Below, piece by piece: positions 1 to 8,154 of a stretch of 64,000 bases of DNA. Made by a program: the position numbers and the translations under genes. This DNA comes from Chloroflexota bacterium (GTDB taxonomy: Bacteria > Chloroflexota > Limnocylindria > Limnocylindrales > CSP1-4). Each line of letters opens with the position of its first letter. Position 1 is the stretch's first letter. The stretch covers positions 122,288 to 186,287 of the forward strand of contig JACPOR010000008.1 in NCBI GenBank assembly GCA_016191425.1. Reading direction: 5' to 3'. The notes under the pieces were generated by a model. It was not told where the DNA came from. It ran no database searches and saw nothing but the letters and a program-made list of their open reading frames with translations.

Positions 1-206
1 TGCTGTTTGAATTCGTCGATGTACATGCGCTCGACAGGGTAGCCCATGCCGGAGCCGAGCGCGCCGTGCCGGATTGGGTGCGGTGGGGTTGCGGAAGGGC
101 GCCGATGAAGGACCGGGGGGGGGCGGTCTCGCTGAGACGCTGATCGATTGGGTTCATCATGTCGGCCTCAGCCTGAGCGTGCCCGTGGGCCGTGAACTGC
201 CTGTGC

Positions 207-212
207 TAGCGT
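207..212 (+). promoter_or_regulatory. -10-like hexamer for leaderless pncA
   Basis: TAGCGT sits exactly six bases before the pncA ATG, so transcription would begin at or next to the start codon. I see no Shine-Dalgarno sequence between them. The same arrangement occurs in front of several other genes in this window. Inferred from spacing only. Confidence 0.35.
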
Positions 213-218
213 CGGCCC

Positions 219-827
219 ATGCAGCAATTCACCCCGCGAACTGCCCTCGTCGTCGTCGATGTGCAGAACGATTTCGCCGACCCGACGGGGTCCCTGAGCG
301 TGGCTGGCGCCGAGGCAACGATTCCGATCGTGAACGCTGCTGCATGGGCGGCAATCCGGGCCGGTAGCTTCGTGGCCTATACGCAGGACTGGCATCCCGA
401 GCACACGCCGCACTTCGCCCAGGACGGCGGCATCTGGCCGGTCCACTGCGTCGGCGGGGCGTGGGGTTCGGCATTCCATCCGACCCTCGAGGTCCTGGGG
501 CCCAGCATCCACAAAGGCGCCAATGGCGAGGACGGCTACTCGGGCTTCACGATGCGCGATCCAGTAGCCGGCGTGGACATCCCCACCGAGCTGGACGCGC
601 TCCTGCGCGTGCGGTCGGTGGATCGCGTCGTGGTCTGTGGCCTCGCCACGGACTACTGCGTGAAGGCGACGGCTCTGGATGCGGTTCGACTGGGCTATGC
701 GACGACCGTCCTCCTCGATGGGATCGCCGCCGTGAACCTGACCGAGGGTGACGGCGAGGCTGCGCAGGCCGAGATGCGCGCAGCTGGCGTCGAGCTCGAT
801 CACTCCGACGGGCCGAGCGCGGCCTGA
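219..827 (+). CDS. pncA: Nicotinamidase (isochorismatase family)
   Basis: Cytoplasmic hydrolase converting nicotinamide to nicotinate and ammonia in NAD salvage. The 202-residue protein has the family catalytic triad: D14 in VVVDVQNDF, K99 in IHKGAN and C147 in GLATDYCV. The metal-binding set is D57, H59 and H65 in QDWHPEHTPHF. Length is typical. The ATG has no clear ribosome binding site but follows a -10-like TAGCGT by six bases. The next gene starts three bases after its stop, so the two are probably cotranscribed. Other cysteine hydrolases of the superfamily are a less likely alternative because the DWH-H metal site is characteristic of nicotinamidases. Confidence 0.9.
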   Translation: MQQFTPRTALVVVDVQNDFADPTGSLSVAGAEATIPIVNAAAWAAIRAGSFVAYTQDWHPEHTPHFAQDGGIWPVHCVGGAWGSAFHPTLEVLGPSIHKGANGEDGYSGFTMRDPVAGVDIPTELDALLRVRSVDRVVVCGLATDYCVKATALDAVRLGYATTVLLDGIAAVNLTEGDGEAAQAEMRAAGVELDHSDGPSAA

Positions 828-830
828 TCG

Positions 831-1730
831 GTGCGGATTCATCTCGTCGACGCCACGTACGAACTGTTCCGGGCGCACTACGCGCCCCGGCCGCCGGTCC
901 TGGGCGTGAACGGCATCCAGCTTTCAGGCGTCTCCGGGCTCGTGGACCAGCTCTGCTACCTCCTGCGCGACGAAGGAGCGACGCACGTTGCCTGCGCCAC
1001 GGACCGGGTCATCGAATCCTTCCGCAACGATCTCTATCCCGGCTACAAGTCCTCGGCCGGGATGCCGCGCGAGCTGCTGGCCCAGTTCCCGATCGCCGAA
1101 CAGGCGATCGAGGCGCTCGGGATCGTCCTCTGGCCGATGGTCGAGTTCGAGGCGGACGACGCCATCGGGGCCGCCTGTCGGCGGTTCGCCGCGGATCCCG
1201 CGGTCGAGCGGATCCTCATCTGCACGCCGGACAAGGACATGGCGCAACTGGTTGAGGGTGAGCGGGTCGTGCTCCTCGATCGGCGCCGCCGAATCACCTA
1301 TGACGAGGCCGGTGTCTGGGAGAAATGGGGCGTTGCCCCGACTTCGATCCCCGACTGGCTCGCGCTCGTCGGCGACAGCTCGGACGGGTTCCCCGGCCTA
1401 CCCGGCTGGGGTGCCAAATCCGCGGCCGCCGTCCTGGCCCGCTATGGGCACCTCGAGGATATCCCGGAAAGGGCGTTCGCCTGGGACGTCGCGAGGCTGC
1501 GCGGGGGCCCTGCGCTGGCGGCCACGCTGCGGGAACGCTGGGACGAGGCGCTCCTCTACCGCTCCCTGGCCCGGCTTCGTTCCGTCGAGGACGGCGTCCC
1601 GATTCTGCAGACATCGCCCGGAGAGCTGCGGTGGAAGGGAGCGCCGCGCGCCACCTGGGAGGCGTTCTGCGACCGCTGGGGGCTGGCGCAGCTCCGGGTC
1701 CGACCGCACTGGTGGATCGGCGAAGGCTGA
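831..1730 (+). CDS. 5'-3' exonuclease / flap-endonuclease-like protein
   Basis: A 299-residue stand-alone relative of the N-terminal nuclease domain of DNA polymerase I, expected to act on 5' ends or flaps of DNA. Visible motifs are MRIHLVDATYELFRAHY at the N-terminus, YPGYKSS, the acidic EFEADDAIGA metal site, CTPDKDMAQLV and the helix-hairpin-helix-like GDSSDGFPGLPGWGAKSAA. It begins with GTG three bases after pncA, probably in one transcript. No polymerase domain follows, so it resembles the Xni/ExoIX type of independent nuclease. Whether it is a repair enzyme or an accessory RNase H-like activity cannot be told from sequence. Confidence 0.85.
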   Translation: MRIHLVDATYELFRAHYAPRPPVLGVNGIQLSGVSGLVDQLCYLLRDEGATHVACATDRVIESFRNDLYPGYKSSAGMPRELLAQFPIAEQAIEALGIVLWPMVEFEADDAIGAACRRFAADPAVERILICTPDKDMAQLVEGERVVLLDRRRRITYDEAGVWEKWGVAPTSIPDWLALVGDSSDGFPGLPGWGAKSAAAVLARYGHLEDIPERAFAWDVARLRGGPALAATLRERWDEALLYRSLARLRSVEDGVPILQTSPGELRWKGAPRATWEAFCDRWGLAQLRVRPHWWIGEG

Positions 1731-1816
1731 CGAGGACGGGCAAGCCGCGATGCCCGGGCAGGGCGCGGATCCAGGAGGCCGGGTCGCCCACGACTGCCTC
1801 GAGTCGAAGGTATCGA

Positions 1817-3028
1817 TCACCGGAGCGGCGCGGCGGCCACCACGATGCGCTCCGCCACAGCGGCGTCGACCAGAACAACGACGATCCGATCGACGGTCAG
1901 CGTGATGCTTCCGGCGAGCCCGATTCCTGGGCCCGGTCCAGATGGATCGACTTCCGTCGACACCACCGCCCCATCCTCGCTCACGAGGTCAAGGCGGATC
2001 GCGTCGCCATCCACCTCGAGTGCCGCGAGCAACCCTGACCTCCCGGCGACGGCTAGTACACGGCCCGTCGACATGAGGAGCGGAGCTGACGGGACCTTGA
2101 GATTAACGAACCACGCGCCGTCGTCCGCCGCGAAGATCGCGGCGTGATCACCTGTAGCGGCGGCCCACGGCAAGCTCGACAACTCGGTCCCGGAAACAAG
2201 GGTCCAGGTCACGCCGTCGTCCTTCGATGTAGAAATGGCTCGGCCTTGGAGGCCGACGAGGAGCCCGGATGGCAGGCGGCGAACGTTCCCGATGGCTGGC
2301 AACCCGCGCGCCCATGTCAACCCGTCGGCGCTCGACCAGAACGATTTCAGCGATGAGGCGAGCCAGGGCACCGAGCGCCCCGACACGAGGGCCCCGGGCC
2401 GGAAGTCCGGAGACTGCGCCGCCGATGTCCACGTCTGTCCTCCGTCGCGCGACACGATGGACGCAGTTGCGCAATTCGCGTCGCGCCCGACCGCAACCGT
2501 CACGTTCCCCGAAGCGGCCAATGCCTCGACGCTGCCTGGGATCGGTCCCCAGCGGATCGCCGGGCCCGACACCGTTCCGATGACTCCGGTGCCGCACGTG
2601 TCGAGTGACCCCTGACCCCAGGCTGTCGCAACGTATACGACACCATCGGATCCAGTTGCAGTGACCGCCGAGTCTCCGGCTTGCTCTCCGAGAACAGCAA
2701 AGTCCCCCGCCCTGGGAAGTTCGACTGGCACAGACGCAGACGGACGGGCCGACAGGCCAGGGGTCGCTGAGCCAGCTGAAAACGAGCCTGCTGACGACGT
2801 AGTGCTTCTGGGGGCAGCCGCGCCACGAAAGGCCACAGCGGCCGCGATCGCTAGAACGAGCGAGAGCGCCGCCCCCGCCGCGAAAGCCGAGCGGATCGAA
2901 CCAGGGTGACCGCTGCGATTCCGCGTTTTCCACCGACGTGCATCGATCGGCACTGACGGGCGGCCTTCGTGCCCTTGGTGTTCTGGGTCGCGGACGCCGT
3001 CGTCTTCCGGCTCATGACCGCGCTCCAT
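1817..3028 (-). CDS. Membrane-anchored BNR/Asp-box beta-propeller protein
   Basis: 403 residues: a charged N-terminus of about 45 residues, one hydrophobic segment (about 47-70, AALSLVLAIAAAVAF), a Ser/Ala/Pro-rich linker, then an extracytoplasmic domain with BNR/Asp-box loops such as SRDGGQTWTSA and SKDDGVTWTLV. Such propellers occur in sialidase-like and photosystem-assembly-like proteins, but no catalytic residues are recognisable. The ATG is supported by a strong AAAGGAG five to six bases upstream. It is convergent with the exonuclease gene and ends 87 bases from it. Function unknown; probably a cell-surface protein. Confidence 0.7.
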   Translation of the reverse strand: MERGHEPEDDGVRDPEHQGHEGRPSVPIDARRWKTRNRSGHPGSIRSAFAAGAALSLVLAIAAAVAFRGAAAPRSTTSSAGSFSAGSATPGLSARPSASVPVELPRAGDFAVLGEQAGDSAVTATGSDGVVYVATAWGQGSLDTCGTGVIGTVSGPAIRWGPIPGSVEALAASGNVTVAVGRDANCATASIVSRDGGQTWTSAAQSPDFRPGALVSGRSVPWLASSLKSFWSSADGLTWARGLPAIGNVRRLPSGLLVGLQGRAISTSKDDGVTWTLVSGTELSSLPWAAATGDHAAIFAADDGAWFVNLKVPSAPLLMSTGRVLAVAGRSGLLAALEVDGDAIRLDLVSEDGAVVSTEVDPSGPGPGIGLAGSITLTVDRIVVVLVDAAVAERIVVAAAPLR

Positions 3029-3122
3029 CGTCGCTCCTTTAAAGTCGGGCCTAGCCGTGCCCGAGAGTCACAGGGGGTGGACCATCTGGTACCGAATTGC
3101 CATACCATGGACACCACCAAAC

Positions 3123-3257
3123 TTAGGGTAGCCGCCGCATGATCCGCGCCCGCAGGGCCACCTGCTGGGGCGTTCCCTGCGCTCGGAGCCAGCGCTCGAG
3201 CGTCCTTCGGTGGGCTTCCGTGATCGCCAGAGGAGCAGCTGCGGTCCACATGCCGAG
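3123..3257 (-). pseudogene. Relic of an IS630-family transposase (N-terminal helix-turn-helix)
   Basis: The minus strand encodes ITEAHRRTLERWLRAQG, then TPQQVALRARIMRR, then a stop. This closely resembles the start of IS630-type transposases, where a Leu/Glu-rich helix is followed by ALRARIVL. The reading frame ends exactly where the first helix-turn-helix should continue, and no DDE catalytic domain is present nearby. No terminal inverted repeats or TA duplication are obvious. It is a decayed insertion fragment beside an unexplained stretch. Confidence 0.6.
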
Positions 3258-3744
3258 CAGCCTATCTGGCAGGTCCGGGCGATTTGTGGTTCGTGTTGAT
3301 CCGAAGGCACCGATTGCCGAGTTCATGGAGGCCGACGGCACCATCAACTTCGACCTCCGCGCGATGAGTGATCAAAGCGGGTCGGTCGTCGCATTCAGTC
3401 GGCGCTTGGAAGGTCCCAGGTGGACGACACAAGGTCCTTCGGGCGAGCGATTGGATGCCGAATCGCTCGATCTCTCGGTGACGCTGGATCAGCCGTTGGC
3501 CCCTGCGGACGCTGTCGAAGCGCCCACCGCGGTGACGGACAAGATCTTCCCGTGCCCGGATTTCGTGGTGGCGACGTACAACGGGGTCGTGGGAATCGTC
3601 GGCGAGGTCTAGACCGGTCCAAACGCGACTGGGGACTACACGTACGAGCAGACGGCTACAAACACGCTGGGCGTGGGAGTGTCAAGCACGGGCAGCTACG
3701 GTTCAGCCATTCGGGTATCGGCGCACGGCGTGCCACGCACGACG
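3258..3744 (+). other. Possible decayed coding region with an in-frame amber stop
   Basis: This stretch holds no recognised gene. On the plus strand a reading frame runs (from about 3250 or upstream) to a TAG at 3610-3612, with segments such as EFMEADGTINFDLRAMSDQ. The same frame then continues with protein-like sequence (TGPNATGDYTYEQTA, then LGVGVSSTGSYG) until it meets the convergent phosphatase gene. Composition is less GC-rich than the flanks and it adjoins an IS630 relic, so a foreign, decaying gene is plausible. No domain is recognised and it may not be coding at all. Confidence 0.3.
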
Positions 3745-4563
3745 CTAGCCGGCGATGCGCCCGAGCAGGTCCGCGTGGTGGGCAGGCGGGGCCGCGAGGA
3801 CGCCGATGGTCCTGGTCGCCGCGGTCACGTCGAACCAGGGCCCGCCCTGGAGGTTGGTCACGGTCGCGCCTGCCCGCTGCGCGATGAGCCCGGCCGCCGC
3901 GATGTCCCAGGTGGAGAGCCCGCCCTGTTGGACGAAGGCATCGAACCGGCCGTTGGCGACGTAGGCGAGGGCGAGCGCCGCCGAGCCCATCGAGCGCGGC
4001 ACGCGAATGGCCCTGCGGACCCCACGAGCCCGGGTCGCGGCCGCTCGCCCGGCCAGTGACATCGAGATGACGAAATCGCTCAGACGTTCCTTGGTCGACG
4101 CCTGGATCTCGCGACCATTGAGCGTTGCTGGTCCATCCATTGTTGCCGCGAAGGACTCGTTGCGTGTCGGGTCGCGGACGACGCCGACCACCGGCACGCC
4201 ATCGATGGCGAGGGCGATCGAGACGCAGAATATCGGGATGCCGTTGGCGTAGTTGATCGTGCCGTCGAGCGGATCCACCACCCAGACACGGCCGACGCCC
4301 GACGACGCGCTGTGCCCCGCGGCGGCATCGTGCTCACCCGTCTCCTCGGCCAGAAGTGCATCGCCGGGGAAGGCGCCCCGAATCCCATCCAGGATGAGTG
4401 CCTCTGACATGTGGTCCACCTCGGTGACCACGTCGCGTGCCGACTTGTAGTCGATCTGCTCGACGCGTTCGTAGCGCTCCATCTGAAGGTCTCCGGCGCG
4501 CGCCGCGAGCTTCAGCGCAACCGCGAGTTCTGCCCCGTAGCGGCTCCGGCCATTCACGGTCAC
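3745..4563 (-). CDS. Inositol-monophosphatase-family phosphatase
   Basis: A 272-residue Mg-dependent sugar or inositol phosphatase. Family motifs are present: LLAEETGE supplies the metal-binding Glu, WVVDPLDGTINYANGIP is the signature metal and phosphate loop, and STWDIAAAGLIAQRAGA is the C-terminal WD motif. The chosen start is a GTG overlapping the TGA of the upstream zinc-ribbon gene (GTGA), leaving MERYERVEQIDYKSARDVVTEVD after a short N-terminal helix. Substrate is uncertain: myo-inositol-1-phosphate, histidinol phosphate and fructose-1,6-bisphosphate phosphatases share this fold. Confidence 0.85.
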   Translation of the reverse strand: MTVNGRSRYGAELAVALKLAARAGDLQMERYERVEQIDYKSARDVVTEVDHMSEALILDGIRGAFPGDALLAEETGEHDAAAGHSASSGVGRVWVVDPLDGTINYANGIPIFCVSIALAIDGVPVVGVVRDPTRNESFAATMDGPATLNGREIQASTKERLSDFVISMSLAGRAAATRARGVRRAIRVPRSMGSAALALAYVANGRFDAFVQQGGLSTWDIAAAGLIAQRAGATVTNLQGGPWFDVTAATRTIGVLAAPPAHHADLLGRIAG

Positions 4564-5030
4564 GGGGACTGGCAATCGACAGCCAGGTCCACGAGCCGAC
4601 CACCGAACACGGACAGAAGCGCGGTGAATTCGATCGTCTGGCCGGCCGGAACGTTGGGAGTCTGCAGGAGCTGGCCGGGTCCGCCGACGGCACGGGACGC
4701 CTGAACCACGCGACACGTGGTCGAGGAAGCAGTCGAGCCGGCGTTCGTGACGGCGACCGTCACCTCGAGTCCACCCGTCGCCAGCGCCACGCCCCGCACC
4801 TGGCCGGTGAACGGCCCGATCCCGCCGAGAGCGAGGCGACCGACAATCGCGAGAAACAGCACGAACAGCACGATGCCGCCGGCCGCGATGGCGTGAACCT
4901 GCGTCGTTGCGGGCTGCTTGAGCCCCAGCGGATTGCACTCCTCGCAGAGGGCGACGTCGAGCGCCACGGGCCGGCCGCATCGAATGCAGCCGTGAAGAGG
5001 GGCGGGTTTCGAGGCCTCGGGGGACGTCAT
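4560..5030 (-). CDS. Zinc-ribbon single-pass membrane protein of unknown function
   Basis: 156 residues. The N-terminus carries a zinc ribbon with two CxxC pairs (CIRCGRP, then CEECNP). One transmembrane helix follows at about 49-71 (AIAAGGIVLFVLFLAIVG), then an exported domain with GLEVTVAVTNAGS, resembling FxLYD-like or CARDB-like beta sandwiches. It ends in an overlap with the start of the phosphatase gene, so the two are probably translationally coupled. No function can be assigned. Confidence 0.65.
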   Translation of the reverse strand: MTSPEASKPAPLHGCIRCGRPVALDVALCEECNPLGLKQPATTQVHAIAAGGIVLFVLFLAIVGRLALGGIGPFTGQVRGVALATGGLEVTVAVTNAGSTASSTTCRVVQASRAVGGPGQLLQTPNVPAGQTIEFTALLSVFGGRLVDLAVDCQSP

Positions 5031-5361
5031 GCGAACGTGATGGTGCCACGGACAGCCCAGACGGGCGGGCGCCGGCCCAGCCAGGCCGAAGTTGACCCCG
5101 AGTCAACGTCTTCCTGACCGGCCGCCGCGGAATCGTCCGGCAGGCAACGCCTCGGCTCGCCAGGAAGCCATCAAGAGGGCATACGAGTCGTTTCCTTGGC
5201 TGGGGCGCAACATCCGGGCACCGAGGGCCGCGATCACTGACTGCCGGTCAACGGGACAGCCGGGCTATTGGACCGCCGGTCAATCGCCGGCTGCCGTAAC
5301 CGCGCCCGGCGCCCGGCTCCCGCAACCGCCCCGTCCCCGGCGCCCGCAGCAGGATTCGTGA
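5031..5361. other. Intergenic region without a recognisable gene
   Basis: About 330 bases between the zinc-ribbon gene start and the 3' end of the LLM oxidoreductase gene. An open frame on the plus strand is proline- and arginine-rich and looks non-coding. Near 5240-5290 GCCGGTCAA is repeated twice around CGGGACAGCCGGG. I see no tRNA, clear promoter or terminator. Confidence 0.4.
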
Positions 5362-6255
5362 TCAGCGGCCCGCGATCGCGACCAGGCGGTCGACGTCGGC
5401 GGTCGTCCGCGCCGTGACCGTCACTTCATCGGCGCCTGCCGCGGCCCAGCGGGCGGCCGTTTCGGCCGGCGCCTCGATCCAGGGACTGTCAGTGAGGAGG
5501 TCAACGCCGCTCCTTCCGGAACCGAAACCGACGAGGATCGTGACATCCTCTCGGGATCGACCTGCCCCGGCCAGTGCTTCGAAATACCGCTCCCGTAGTG
5601 CCTCGAACGTATCCGATTCGACCGCCCAGCCGTCCCCGGCGCGCGCGGCGAGCCGGACCCCCGCAGGCGTGCCGGCCCCGACGAGGATCCGTGGTCTCGG
5701 AACCGGGACCGGCAGCGCAAGCGCGTCGTGGAGCGGATAGAACGGGCTCGGGCGCGTGACGGGTGCTCCGGCCCAGAGAGCGCGGATCACGGCGATCGCT
5801 TCCTCCAGCCGGGCCGCGCGTTCAGCAACCTCCGGGAAGTCGATCCCGTAGGCCCGATGCTCGGCCGGATGCCCGCCGATGCCGATTCCCAGCGTGAGCC
5901 GACCGCCGCTGATGGCCTGGACGGTCCCGGCCATCCGCGCGAGCAGCGCCGGATGGCGGTTCATGACATTCGTGACAAACGAGCCGATCCCGATCCGGCG
6001 CGTCGCTGCGGCCGTTGCCGCCAACGTCGTCCACTGCTCGAGCGTCGGGACGGTGCGATTGCCGCGACTCACGAAGTGGTCCCAGCACCAGACCCCGGCA
6101 TATCCCGCCTCATCGAGTCGACGGGCGCTGTCCAGCCACCACGCGGCGTCGACGCCGATGGAGCCGAGCGTGACGCCGATCGGGAGGCCGCCCGAGCCGG
6201 ACCCGGCCCGCAGCTCGTCCGCGCTCGCGCGCCCCATTCCCGCCGCTTCGCTCAT
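5362..6255 (-). CDS. LLM-class F420-dependent oxidoreductase
   Basis: A 297-residue TIM-barrel luciferase-like protein, expected to transfer hydride between F420 and an unknown substrate. Family features are GYAGVWCWDHF, RIGIGSFVTNVMNRHPALLARMAGTVQAI, the glycine-rich GRLTLGIGIGGHPAEHRAYGI and ILVGAGTPAGVRLAARAGDGWAV. It starts nine bases after the stop of the MTA phosphorylase gene on the same strand, so they are probably cotranscribed. F420 rather than FMN is inferred from the subfamily look and from the cof genes nearby. Confidence 0.85.
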   Translation of the reverse strand: MSEAAGMGRASADELRAGSGSGGLPIGVTLGSIGVDAAWWLDSARRLDEAGYAGVWCWDHFVSRGNRTVPTLEQWTTLAATAAATRRIGIGSFVTNVMNRHPALLARMAGTVQAISGGRLTLGIGIGGHPAEHRAYGIDFPEVAERAARLEEAIAVIRALWAGAPVTRPSPFYPLHDALALPVPVPRPRILVGAGTPAGVRLAARAGDGWAVESDTFEALRERYFEALAGAGRSREDVTILVGFGSGRSGVDLLTDSPWIEAPAETAARWAAAGADEVTVTARTTADVDRLVAIAGR

Positions 6256-6264
6256 CGCACCCTT

Positions 6265-7116
6265 CTACAGACCCGTCTCGAACAGCCGGATGTCCTCGGG
6301 CGAGATCGTGTGGCCGTCGCCGCGCGTCGGGCCGAGCGCGGCCCGCGCGCCCAGTGCATCGAGGTCGGCCGGGAAACGCCCGATGAGGTCGAGGACCACC
6401 TGCTGGATCCGCTCGGCGTTCTGGGCGAAGACCTCGAGGACGCTCATGGCGTCGACCGCGTCGGTTCCCTCGAGGACCCCGGCGTCGTAGTCCGTGATCA
6501 GCGAGATGTTCACGACGGCCATCCCGAGCTCGCGGCAAAGCCAGGCCTCCGGGTACTGGGTCATGTTGACGACCTCCCAGCCGGCGTCGGAGAACCACTT
6601 CGACTCCGACTTCGTCGAGAACCGCGGGCCCTCGATGACGACGACCGTGCCGCGTTCGTGGACCTCGATGCCGTGGTCGCGGATCGTCTCGATCGCGAGC
6701 CGCCGGAGGACCGGGTCGTACGTCTCGGCCGAAGACAGATGGGTCACGATCGGGCCGTCGTAGAACGTATGCGGCCGCTGGCCGCCGGTCCGATCGACGA
6801 ATTGGTCGCAGACCACGAAATCGCCCGGTTTGACGTGGAGGGCAAGCGAGCCGGCTGCGCAGGGCGAAATGACGGCCTTGACGCCGAGCGAGCGCATCGC
6901 CCAGACGTTGGCTCGGTAGTTGATCCGGTGCGGAGGGATCGTGTGACGGCGCCCGTGGCGCGGCAGAAACGCGACCGCCCGGGCGCCAACCACGGCGAGG
7001 AAGAAGCTGTCCGACGGCGGTCCGTACGGCGTGTCCACCTTGATCTCGCGGACGTCGCTGAGCAGCGAATAGAACCCCGACCCTCCGAAGACGCCGATCT
7101 CTGCCTGATCCGCCAC
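6265..7116 (-). CDS. mtnP: S-methyl-5'-thioadenosine phosphorylase
   Basis: Cleaves methylthioadenosine with phosphate to adenine and methylthioribose-1-phosphate in methionine salvage. The 283-residue protein shows IGVFGGSGFYSL at the N-terminus, FLPRHGRRHTIPPHRINYRAN (phosphate and base contacts), GPRFSTKSES and VNMTQYPEAWLCRELGM, the last favouring MTAP over purine nucleoside phosphorylase. It starts at GTG with GGAGGT 7-12 bases upstream. It is followed closely by the LLM oxidoreductase gene. Confidence 0.9.
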   Translation of the reverse strand: MADQAEIGVFGGSGFYSLLSDVREIKVDTPYGPPSDSFFLAVVGARAVAFLPRHGRRHTIPPHRINYRANVWAMRSLGVKAVISPCAAGSLALHVKPGDFVVCDQFVDRTGGQRPHTFYDGPIVTHLSSAETYDPVLRRLAIETIRDHGIEVHERGTVVVIEGPRFSTKSESKWFSDAGWEVVNMTQYPEAWLCRELGMAVVNISLITDYDAGVLEGTDAVDAMSVLEVFAQNAERIQQVVLDLIGRFPADLDALGARAALGPTRGDGHTISPEDIRLFETGL

Positions 7117-7177
7117 GCACAGACCTCCGGGTGTGCCCGGATCGACGCCGAGCGCGCCGATCTGATGAGTACCACCG

Positions 7178-7183
7178 ATTGTA
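7178..7183 (-). promoter_or_regulatory. -10-like TACAAT upstream of mtnP
   Basis: TACAAT on the minus strand, about 62 bases before the mtnP start, is a good -10 match. No convincing -35 lies at 16-18 bases. A normal leader with GGAGGT (7123-7128) would follow. Confidence 0.35.
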
Positions 7184-7252
7184 GGCGGGCCCCTGGATTC
7201 GATCGGCTGGTCTACGATCTTCCAGGCTCCACCTCGAACGGGAGTGGCCCGG

Positions 7253-7351
7253 ATGACTGATCAGGCCCTGTCACCCAACACGACGTCACTGGTGGCGATC
7301 ATCGTGATCGGAGCGCTGATGCCGTTCGGCTCACGCCGAGGAGGCGCGTGA
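7253..7351 (+). CDS. Possible 32-residue membrane peptide upstream of the DUF1684 gene
   Basis: ATG-initiated ORF of 32 codons: MTDQALSPNTTS, then a hydrophobic stretch LVAIIVIGALMPF, then SRRGGA. Its TGA overlaps the GTG start of the DUF1684 gene (GTGA), the same coupling used throughout this cluster. It could be a small single-pass protein or a translational leader. The small size makes chance occurrence possible. Confidence 0.35.
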   Translation: MTDQALSPNTTSLVAIIVIGALMPFGSRRGGA

Positions 7352-8154
7352 CGGCGTCGCCAGGATCCGCCGGGGCCGGGGATGACGTCGCAGCGGACCG
7401 GCTGAGCCCGGCGGACCGGCTGAGCCCGGCTGAACGGCTGAGCCAGCCGGACCGGCTGCGACAGGCAGACCGGCTGAGCCTGGCTGACTGGCTGAGCCTG
7501 GCAGACTGGCGTCGCCGCGTCGCGGACCTGTACTCCTCGGTGCGGGCGATCGCGGCGACGGACCCGGAGGCGGCCTGGGATCATTGGCGCGCGACTCGCG
7601 ACGCCTTGTATCGGACGCATCCGCAGTCACCTGTTCCGAGTGCCGAGCGCCTTGTGTTCAGCGGTCGCTATTGGCCGTACGATCCGGGGTTCCGATTCGA
7701 GGTCGAGGTGGACGTCGACGTCGAGGGGAGCTCATCGAACGCCGCCGGCCCCCCCGACACTGGCCAAGGCGCGGCCGCGACCAGCCTGGGCATCCAGCTG
7801 CCGATGAGCTCGGGCGTCGGGATGACGTTCACGCCGATCGGCACCGTGACGCTGCCGTTCCCTGTCGGGCCCCGAACCCTGGGCGTGTTCTGGATGGTCG
7901 ACTACGCCGGCGGCCTGTTCCTGCCGTTCCGTGACGCGTCGAACGGCGCCACGACCTACGGCGCCGGGCGCTATCTCCTCGACGCCGCGAAGAGCGCGGA
8001 CCTCGGGATGGACGCATCGGCTACCAGGCTCATCCTCGACTTCAACTTCGCCTTCCAGCCCTCCTGCGCCTTCGATCCGCGCTGGTCGTGCCCACTTGCG
8101 CCGCCCGGCAATCGGCTGGACCTCGCGATCGAGGCGGGCGAGCGACTGGCGTGA
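7348..8154 (+). CDS. DUF1684 family protein with repetitive N-terminus
   Basis: 268 residues. The C-terminal part matches DUF1684: SGRYWPYDPGFRF, GRYLLDAAKSADLG and the signature ILDFNFAFQPSCAFDPRWSC, then LAPPGNRLDLAIEAGER. The biochemical function of this family is unknown. The N-terminus contains six tandem hexapeptides (RLSPAD, RLSPAE, RLSQPD, RLRQAD, RLSLAD, WLSLAD) encoded by 18-base DNA repeats. Because of them the true start could lie later. GTG overlaps the preceding tiny ORF, and its stop overlaps the next gene. Confidence 0.75.
   Translation: MTASPGSAGAGDDVAADRLSPADRLSPAERLSQPDRLRQADRLSLADWLSLADWRRRVADLYSSVRAIAATDPEAAWDHWRATRDALYRTHPQSPVPSAERLVFSGRYWPYDPGFRFEVEVDVDVEGSSSNAAGPPDTGQGAAATSLGIQLPMSSGVGMTFTPIGTVTLPFPVGPRTLGVFWMVDYAGGLFLPFRDASNGATTYGAGRYLLDAAKSADLGMDASATRLILDFNFAFQPSCAFDPRWSCPLAPPGNRLDLAIEAGERLA
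7399..7506 (+). repeat. Six in-frame 18-bp tandem repeats
   Basis: Six copies of an 18-base unit built on CGGCTGAGCC-GGCGGAC lie inside the DUF1684 gene. They encode a Leu/Asp-rich hexapeptide repeat. The copies have diverged, the last two most, so the expansion is not recent. Confidence 0.85.

Noticed and set aside
1-47. Possible 5' end of a minus-strand gene (MGYPVERMYIDEFKQ) leaving the window at the left edge
   Set aside because: Only 15 codons are visible, no ribosome binding site precedes the ATG and the peptide is not recognisable, so it cannot be supported.
5092-5361. 89-codon plus-strand ORF
   Set aside because: Composition is Pro/Arg-rich and typical of non-coding GC-rich DNA; no ribosome binding site or domain.
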